57,753 bases of DNA from Enterococcus sp. (lineage in GTDB: Bacteria; Bacillota; Bacilli; Lactobacillales; Enterococcaceae), in NCBI RefSeq assembly GCF_022711995.1, contig NZ_JALAHI010000130.1:1-57753 (forward strand), written 5' to 3'. Below the pieces are notes generated by a model, which was not told the origin of the DNA, did no database searches, and saw only the letters and a program-made list of their open reading frames with translations. The position numbers were made by a program, and so were the translations under genes. Positions 53,431-57,753 of the stretch are shown here, piece by piece. Position 1 is the first letter of the stretch; every line of letters starts with the position of its first letter.

Positions 53431-54468
53431 TCAGTAACCCCCTAACTGTTTGATTACGGCATCCGTAAATTCTTTTGTCGTCGCTTGTCCGCCAAGATCA
53501 CAAGTCACGATCCCGTCCTCCATCACTTGATAACAAGCTTGCTCCATTTGATTAGCCAGTGATTGCATCCCGAAAGTATTTAGCATCATGCCCACCGATA
53601 GAATCATTGAAATTGGATTGGCAATGCCTTTGCCGGCAATGTCTGGTGCGGAACCGTGAATCGGTTCATACAGCGAAACCCCTGAAAGGCTATGGCTCGC
53701 ACTAGGCAAAACCCCCAATGATCCAGGAAGAACTGACGCTTCATCACTGAGAATGTCACCAAAAAGATTTTCAGTAACAATCACATCAAAGGCTGTCGGT
53801 TGCTGCACAATCTTCATGGCTGCCGAATCCACATATTGATGGCTCAGCTGGCAGTCAGGAAATTCCTTTGCCACTTCCTCCGCAAGCCTTCGCCATAATT
53901 TACTTGTTGCCAAAACATTGGCTTTATCCACAGAGACCACCCGGCGTTGTCTGGTTCTTGCAATCTGAAATGCTTTTCGTAAGATTCGCCGAATTTCTTC
54001 ACTATGATAATAATTCAAATCAGAAGCGTCGGTGGCCGAGATCTTTTTCTCGCCAAAGTAGATGCCGCTGGTCAACTCTCGTACCAAAACCAGATCGGTT
54101 CCTTTAACGATTTCTTCTTTTAGTGGTGAAAGAGGTAAAAAGGCATCCGTCACTTTGATGGGACGAATGTTGGCGTAAAGTCCAAGGGCACGTCTTAAAT
54201 CTAGCAACCCTTTCTCAGGAGAATAGACCGCATCTTCCCATTTTGGCGCTCCGACTGCTCCAAGCAAAATCGCATCCGCTTGTTGGCAAGCTGCTAAGGT
54301 TTCTTCTGGCAGTGGAGTACCATAAGCTTCAATAGCTTGTCCGCCGAAAGCGCAATGCACAAAAGAAAAGTCGGCCCTTTGAGGTAAACACACCTTTAGG
54401 ATTTCTAATGCGCTAGCCATGATCTCTGGTCCGATGCCGTCGCCAGCAAGAACGACAATCTTTTTCAT
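53431..54468 (-). CDS. leuB: 3-isopropylmalate dehydrogenase
   Basis: This 345-residue NAD-dependent enzyme has the catalytic [14 protein letters not shown] region and [20 protein letters not shown]. It performs the oxidative decarboxylation step. It overlaps leuA by 4 bases. Confidence 0.96.
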   Translation of the reverse strand: MKKIVVLAGDGIGPEIMASALEILKVCLPQRADFSFVHCAFGGQAIEAYGTPLPEETLAACQQADAILLGAVGAPKWEDAVYSPEKGLLDLRRALGLYANIRPIKVTDAFLPLSPLKEEIVKGTDLVLVRELTSGIYFGEKKISATDASDLNYYHSEEIRRILRKAFQIARTRQRRVVSVDKANVLATSKLWRRLAEEVAKEFPDCQLSHQYVDSAAMKIVQQPTAFDVIVTENLFGDILSDEASVLPGSLGVLPSASHSLSGVSLYEPIHGSAPDIAGKGIANPISMILSVGMMLNTFGMQSLANQMEQACYQVMEDGIVTCDLGGQATTKEFTDAVIKQLGGY

Positions 54469-55985
54469 TTCTTCTCCCCTCGATTCTTCAACGCTGCACT
54501 GGCTTGGACATAAGCTTTGGCAGAAGCTTGCAACACATCAAAGTCCACACCAATGCCACTAATTTGTTGTTTCGTTTTTGCAGATTCGATAGTTACATGC
54601 ACTTCTGCTTGCGCATCTTCTCCACTAGTCAGTGCGGTGATTTCATAATTCAACAATTTCGGTTGCTGTTCAAAAATCTGATCGATCGAATTATAGATTG
54701 CTTGGATACTCCCAGCACCAATTGCTGAAGCAACATGGGGCTGCTGCTCTTTTATGATCGATACGATGGCCCCTTGATGACCATTGGAAACATATTGCAG
54801 TTGGACAGACTCCAAGTCCACACCTTCCACTTGTGTTCGTCCTTGATCTGCAGCCAATGCCAGCAAGTCTTGATCGGTTACTTGTTTCTTTTTATCTGCC
54901 AATTCTTTAAATCGCTTAAACAAAGCATTGGTTTCTTCTGCATCGAACTGATAGCCTAACTGCTTCATTTTTTCGACAAATGCATGGCGACCAGATAATT
55001 TTCCTAATGGCAGTTCATTCGTCTGAACACCAACTAATTGCGGAGTAATGATCTCGTAAGTTTCAGGATTTTTCAACATACCGTCTTGATGGATCCCTGA
55101 TTCATGGGCAAATGCATTTCCGCCGACGATTGCTTTATTTTTGGGAACAGCAATACCTGATAAACGGGCAACCAGATCACTGGTTCGCTTAGTCTCTTCC
55201 AACTGGATCTTTGTTGTACAATCATAAAAATCTTGGCGAATATGCAACGCCAACGCTACCTCTTCTAACGCCGTATTCCCTGCCCGCTCACCAATGCCAT
55301 TGATGGTTCCTTCCACACGAGTGGCACCATTTTCAATAGCAGCTAGTGCGTTCGCCGTTGCCATTCCCAGATCATCATGACAATGAGAAGAAAACATGAT
55401 TGGCTCCTTGCTCGTTGTATTAGCAATCAAAAAAGCAAATAATTCGCCATAGGCAGTAGGGTTGCTATAGCCGACTGTATCGGGGATATTGATGATTGTC
55501 GCCCCAGCATCAATCGCAGCCTGGACCGCCTCCAACAGGAATTCCTTTTCCGTACGAGTCGCATCTTCTGGCGAAAACTGAACTTTGTCGAATAATGTTC
55601 TGGCATAAGCAACGTGTTCTTTGATTGACTGAATCACTTCTTCTTTTGACATCGCTAATTTATAGCGGCGGTGGACTTCACTGGTTGCCAAAAACACATG
55701 GATCTGAGGACTTACAGCATCCTTCAATGCTTCATACGCGCGATCGATATCTTTTTTTTGACAACGAGCCAATCCTGCAACGGTCATCGTGGTTACAGCC
55801 GCAGCAATTGCTTGAACAGCAGCAAAATCACCTTCCGAAGCAATCGGAAAACCAGCCTCGATCGTATCGATCCCCCACTTTTCCAACTGTAAAGCTAGCT
55901 GAACCTTTTCTTTCGTATTAAAATTCACTCCTGGCGTTTGTTCCCCATCACGAAGGGTCGTGTCAAAAAATTGAATCCTTCTCAT
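54465..55985 (-). CDS. leuA: 2-isopropylmalate synthase
   Basis: This 506-residue enzyme commits 2-ketoisovalerate and acetyl-CoA to leucine synthesis. It has [17 protein letters not shown] at the N-terminus, the metal-binding HCHDDLGMA, and a C-terminal LeuA dimer domain for leucine feedback. Three ATGs are possible; the one at 55983-55985 is 8 bases from GAGGAGG and is chosen. The gene follows an attenuator. Confidence 0.95.
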   Translation of the reverse strand: MRRIQFFDTTLRDGEQTPGVNFNTKEKVQLALQLEKWGIDTIEAGFPIASEGDFAAVQAIAAAVTTMTVAGLARCQKKDIDRAYEALKDAVSPQIHVFLATSEVHRRYKLAMSKEEVIQSIKEHVAYARTLFDKVQFSPEDATRTEKEFLLEAVQAAIDAGATIINIPDTVGYSNPTAYGELFAFLIANTTSKEPIMFSSHCHDDLGMATANALAAIENGATRVEGTINGIGERAGNTALEEVALALHIRQDFYDCTTKIQLEETKRTSDLVARLSGIAVPKNKAIVGGNAFAHESGIHQDGMLKNPETYEIITPQLVGVQTNELPLGKLSGRHAFVEKMKQLGYQFDAEETNALFKRFKELADKKKQVTDQDLLALAADQGRTQVEGVDLESVQLQYVSNGHQGAIVSIIKEQQPHVASAIGAGSIQAIYNSIDQIFEQQPKLLNYEITALTSGEDAQAEVHVTIESAKTKQQISGIGVDFDVLQASAKAYVQASAALKNRGEKK

Positions 55986-56025
55986 TTTCATTTCCTCCTC
56001 TGGTTCATTTTTCTTTTTAGTGTAT

Positions 56026-56065
56026 AAAAAAAGCACTCCATAAAGGGGTTTCCTTTATGCAATGC
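56026..56065 (-). terminator. Attenuator terminator of the leu operon
   Basis: On the minus strand GCATTGCATAAAGG pairs with CCTTTATGGAGTGC around a short loop and is followed by seven T residues. It lies between the leader peptide and leuA, so it can end transcription before the structural genes. Confidence 0.85.
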
Positions 56066-56070
56066 GAATA

Positions 56071-56127
56071 GGACTCTTCTGTTTCACGTCTTCACGTCGT
56101 CTGACCATGAAATACAAAAAAGAGTCC
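56071..56127 (-). promoter_or_regulatory. Alternative stem of the leu attenuator
   Basis: On the minus strand GGACTCTT starts right after the leader-peptide stop codon and pairs with AAGAGTCC about 40 bases later, with an inner ACGT-GAAG-ACGT hairpin. A ribosome stalled on the Leu codons would cover the first arm. The exact antiterminator partner was not worked out. Confidence 0.5.
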
Positions 56128-56175
56128 CTACAATAATAATAAGTTGTTTGTGTTCATTTGGTTATTTTTTCTCAT
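56128..56175 (-). CDS. leuL: leu operon leader peptide
   Basis: This 15-residue peptide (MRKNNQMNTNNLLLL) ends in four consecutive Leu codons (TTA, TTA, TTA, TTG) and TAG. AGGTGA lies 5 bases before its ATG. A terminator follows before leuA. This is the classical arrangement for transcription attenuation by leucyl-tRNA supply. Confidence 0.88.
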   Translation of the reverse strand: MRKNNQMNTNNLLLL

Positions 56176-56189
56176 GCCGCTCACCTGTC

Positions 56190-56232
56190 GCTTTCGGTTT
56201 CTTGTTGCCTTATATAAGAAGATACCGAAAGC
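56190..56232. promoter_or_regulatory. 9-bp inverted repeat around the leu promoter -10
   Basis: GCTTTCGGT (56190-56198) and ACCGAAAGC (56224-56232) are exact inverted copies with the leu -10 region between and under them. It is either an operator for an unidentified regulator or a 5' hairpin of the leader RNA. Confidence 0.45.
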
Positions 56233-56247
56233 TCGATCATCTGTCAA
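56219..56247 (-). promoter_or_regulatory. leu operon promoter
   Basis: On the minus strand a perfect -35 TTGACA (56247-56242), a 17-base spacer and TATCTT (-10, 56224-56219), about 45 bases before the leader-peptide ATG. Confidence 0.75.
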
Positions 56248-56259
56248 TGCTTTTAATTG

Positions 56260-56274
56260 AATTTTCTGAATATT
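56260..56274. promoter_or_regulatory. CodY-like box upstream of the leu promoter
   Basis: AATTTTCTGAATATT matches the CodY consensus AATTTTCWGAAAATT at 14 of 15 positions and lies just upstream of the -35. A weaker copy is at 56282-56296. CodY represses branched-chain amino acid genes when these amino acids and GTP are plentiful. Confidence 0.7.
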
Positions 56275-56421
56275 TAGATAGAAAATTCAGAGAAAAACGA
56301 GCGCTTTTATTTTCTCATCCATTAGAAACCTTTTGTCAGACCTCCATTTAAAACAGATTTTTTTCAGTAAATACTGGGCATATCTTCACAGACTCTTAAC
56401 ACAATTTAAACAATGATTTGC

Positions 56422-56490
56422 TACTATCTATGTATACCAAAAATAATTTTTCAACCTTTCTCCCCTACCAGTCCTTCGACTGGTTTTTTT
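56422..56490 (+). ncRNA. Candidate short C-rich RNA unit with its own terminator
   Basis: An extended -10 (TG 56419-56420, then TACTAT 56422-56427) is followed by about 30 unpaired bases including CCTTTCTCCCCTACC, then a terminator ACCAGTC-CTTC-GACTGGT (56467-56484) with a run of T. The expected transcript is about 55 nt and contains no open frame. The next gene has its own promoter downstream of this terminator. The 417-base gap between leuL and the methyltransferase holds this unit, the leu promoter region and the methyltransferase promoter. Confidence 0.45.
56467..56490 (+). terminator. Terminator in the leu-trmR intergenic region, plus strand
   Basis: A 7-bp stem with a CTTC loop is followed by TTTTTTT. 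There is no T run on the other strand, so it acts only on plus-strand transcripts, though no plus-strand gene lies upstream for 5 kb. Confidence 0.85.
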
Positions 56491-56533
56491 GCTTTATGGG
56501 AAAGTCCTTGCTCTTTTTTCAAAGTAGAAAAGA

Positions 56534-56562
56534 TTGAACTCAACGATAGTTATCCGTATAAT
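56534..56562 (+). promoter_or_regulatory. Promoter of the methyltransferase gene
   Basis: TTGAAC (-35), a 17-base spacer and a perfect TATAAT (-10), 30 bases before the start codon. Confidence 0.82.
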
Positions 56563-56592
56563 AAGTAACAGTAATTATTTAGGAGGATCAGG

Positions 56593-57285
56593 ATGCGTAA
56601 CGAAATGATGCATCGTCCAGTAGTAAAAAAAGAACTAGTGGCGTTTATGCGGGAAAAACAAAAGCAATTAACTGGGAAATTAGGTCAAATCGAACAAGTG
56701 GCTCATGAAAAAGAAGTACCAATCATTCCCCATGAGACAGTGGTGTTCCTGCAATTCTTATTAGGACAAATAAAACCAAAGCAAATATTAGAGATCGGCA
56801 CAGCCATCGGATTTTCCTCTAGTCTGATGGCACAATATGTTGGTGATGGTCATGTCACAACTATCGATCGCTATGATGTCATGATCAAAAAAGCAAAAGA
56901 AACTTACCAACAATTGGAACTTGAAGATAAAATCACGCTTCTCGAAGGTCAAGCAGCAGATGTTTTACCAACCCTTGAAGGCCCTTACGATTTTATTTTC
57001 ATGGACAGCGCAAAGTCTAAATACATCGAGTTTTTGCCAGAATGTTTGCGCCTTTTGCGTAAAGGTGGCGTATTGATGGTAGATGACATTTTTCAAGGTG
57101 GTACGATTTTGCAACCTATTGAAGAAATCCCCCGAGGTCAGCGGGCGATTCATCGTAAGTTAAATCTTTTCCTAGATACAGTGATGGATCATCCTCAATT
57201 GACTTCTAGTTTAGTGCCTTTAGGCGACGGTGTGATTCTGATTACAAAAGAAACAGATCATGTAGAACTGGACACTAACGAATAA
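56593..57285 (+). CDS. trmR: O-methyltransferase, TrmR (YrrM)-like
   Basis: This 230-residue class I SAM methyltransferase has the SAM site ILEIGTAIGFSS and metal/SAM residues in IDRYDVM and FIFMDSAKSKY, followed by VDDIFQGG. AGGAGG lies 6 bases before the ATG. It matches the YrrM/TrmR group, which methylates 5-hydroxyuridine at position 34 of several tRNAs in Bacillus; the substrate is transferred by family. It lies directly upstream of a tRNA gene. Confidence 0.82.
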   Translation: MRNEMMHRPVVKKELVAFMREKQKQLTGKLGQIEQVAHEKEVPIIPHETVVFLQFLLGQIKPKQILEIGTAIGFSSSLMAQYVGDGHVTTIDRYDVMIKKAKETYQQLELEDKITLLEGQAADVLPTLEGPYDFIFMDSAKSKYIEFLPECLRLLRKGGVLMVDDIFQGGTILQPIEEIPRGQRAIHRKLNLFLDTVMDHPQLTSSLVPLGDGVILITKETDHVELDTNE

Positions 57286-57328
57286 GAAATTATTTCCGAG
57301 AAAAGTTAGCTAAAAGAACAAAAAGTGA

Positions 57329-57357
57329 TTGACATTAGATACTTCTTTTCCTATAAT
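57329..57357 (+). promoter_or_regulatory. Consensus promoter of the tRNA-Arg gene
   Basis: TTGACA, a 17-base spacer and TATAAT: both hexamers match consensus exactly. The tRNA begins 18 bases later. Confidence 0.93.
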
Positions 57358-57375
57358 GTTATTTGTTGCTAACTT

Positions 57376-57449
57376 GTCATAGTAGCTCAGCTGGATAGAG
57401 CATCCGCCTTCTAAGCGGACGGTCGGGGGTTCGAATCCCTCCTGTGACG
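57376..57449 (+). tRNA. tRNA-Arg (anticodon UCU)
   Basis: A full cloverleaf can be drawn. The acceptor is GTCATAG with CTGTGAC (one T-G pair), the D arm is GCTC/GAGC, the anticodon arm is TCCGC-CTTCTAA-GCGGA with anticodon TCT, and the T arm is GGGGG-TTCGAAT-CCCTC. The discriminator base is G; CCA is not encoded. Confidence 0.96.
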
Positions 57450-57474
57450 TTATATTATAATAGGAACTACAGAC

Positions 57475-57510
57475 AAACCGTTAGGGCTATCAATTCCTAG
57501 CGGTTTTTGT
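57475..57510 (+). terminator. Terminator after tRNA-Arg
   Basis: AAACCGTTAGG pairs with CCTAGCGGTTT and is followed by TTGTTTG. The opposite strand has a weaker tail and may end the small gene at 57563-57682. Confidence 0.85.
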
Positions 57511-57562
57511 TTGCCATTCATAAGCAACATGGGACATTTTTTCGACACTCATCAGATTTTCG

Positions 57563-57682
57563 TCACATCAGAAATGAATATACGCCTACCAACAATAAAA
57601 TTGTGCCGAAAAGAAAAATGGCAAACTCTGGATCCGTTGTATCGAAAGTTTCACACGTTTTTTTGTGTGCCACGGTTTTCAA
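57563..57682 (-). CDS. Small predicted membrane protein, 39 residues
   Basis: A TTG start at 57680-57682 is preceded at 6 bases by AGGAGGGG, one of the best ribosome sites in the window. The peptide starts MKTVAHKKTCE, has the acidic segment FDTTDPEF, and ends in a hydrophobic helix (AIFLFGTILLLVGVYSFLM) with no C-terminal tail. It is too short for normal gene finders. The family is not recognised; it looks like a tail-anchored or single-span small protein. Its promoter may be at or past the right edge. Confidence 0.6.
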   Translation of the reverse strand: MKTVAHKKTCETFDTTDPEFAIFLFGTILLLVGVYSFLM

Positions 57683-57753
57683 ATCTCCCCTCCTTTTATT
57701 TTTTTCAATTCAATAATTAAAAAAATCTTGGAGAGAATCTCTATTTGCTGTCA

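Noticed and set aside
55986-56175. T-box riboswitch upstream of leuA
   Set aside because: No T-box consensus or specifier stem is seen; the leader peptide with four Leu codons explains the terminator.
56148-56351. 67-codon plus-strand frame upstream of the methyltransferase
   Set aside because: It is antisense to the leu promoter and leader peptide and has no ribosome site.

Overview
The window reads as low-to-moderate GC Firmicutes DNA, most likely an Enterococcus or a close relative. The evidence is the ccpA/pepQ divergon; the hprK-lgt-gpsA-galU cluster; the three-gene daptomycin-response operon liaXYZ next to phoU-pstBBAC-pstS; a mannose-PTS operon with a LevR/ManR activator and a sigma-54 promoter; and a mevalonate-type ispA cluster with no dxs. 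The species cannot be fixed from sequence alone. A complete leuABCD operon is unusual among the best-known enterococci. I see no insertion sequence, prophage, plasmid module or CRISPR array.

Layout. 1-2.5 kb: the N-terminal part of ccpA (leaving the window) with divergent pepQ and an SDR-type epimerase. 2.5-8 kb, minus strand: envelope-associated small proteins (YtxH, DUF948), then galU, gpsA, lgt and hprK. 8-16.3 kb: an accessory block with an M3 oligoendopeptidase, a 1664-residue LPXTG surface protein with seven Ig-like repeats, and an orphan LytTR regulator. 16.3-24.1 kb: liaZ, liaY, liaX, phoU, two pstB genes, pstA, pstC and pstS. 24.3-24.45 kb: a strong candidate small RNA on the plus strand. 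24.5-34.3 kb: a hydrolase, then the conserved recN-argR-tlyA-ispA-xseB-xseA-folD-nusB-asp23 block and a proline-type aminopeptidase; efp is missing from its usual slot and a decayed gene remnant lies between folD and nusB. 34.4-36.4 kb: an ECF sigma factor with its anti-sigma factor and a GlsB-type stress protein. 36.4-43.3 kb: the mannose PTS with its regulator. 43.5-49.5 kb: two GNAT acetyltransferases, a lipid kinase and a phosphonate-type ABC importer. 49.5-50.7 kb: rpmA-prp-rplU with an L21 leader. 50.8-57.7 kb: a cysteine-free uracil-DNA glycosylase homologue, leuABCD with a leader-peptide attenuator and a CodY-like box, a second candidate short RNA, a trmR-like methyltransferase, tRNA-Arg(UCU), and an unlisted 39-residue membrane protein.

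How the parts fit together. CcpA, HPr kinase and the mannose PTS are the core of carbon catabolite control and lie in one 43-kb stretch. liaXYZ, lgt, galU, the ECF sigma/anti-sigma pair and the small membrane stress proteins concern envelope integrity. Phosphate uptake (pst) and a phosphonate-type importer cover phosphorus supply.

The most notable signals outside annotated genes are: (i) the ~166-nt RNA at 24283-24448, which presents the same C-rich loop sequence twice; (ii) a ~55-nt C-rich transcript unit at 56422-56490; (iii) the leuL leader peptide with four consecutive leucine codons; (iv) a 13-bp direct repeat beside the sigma-54 promoter; and (v) two intergenic palindromic elements.
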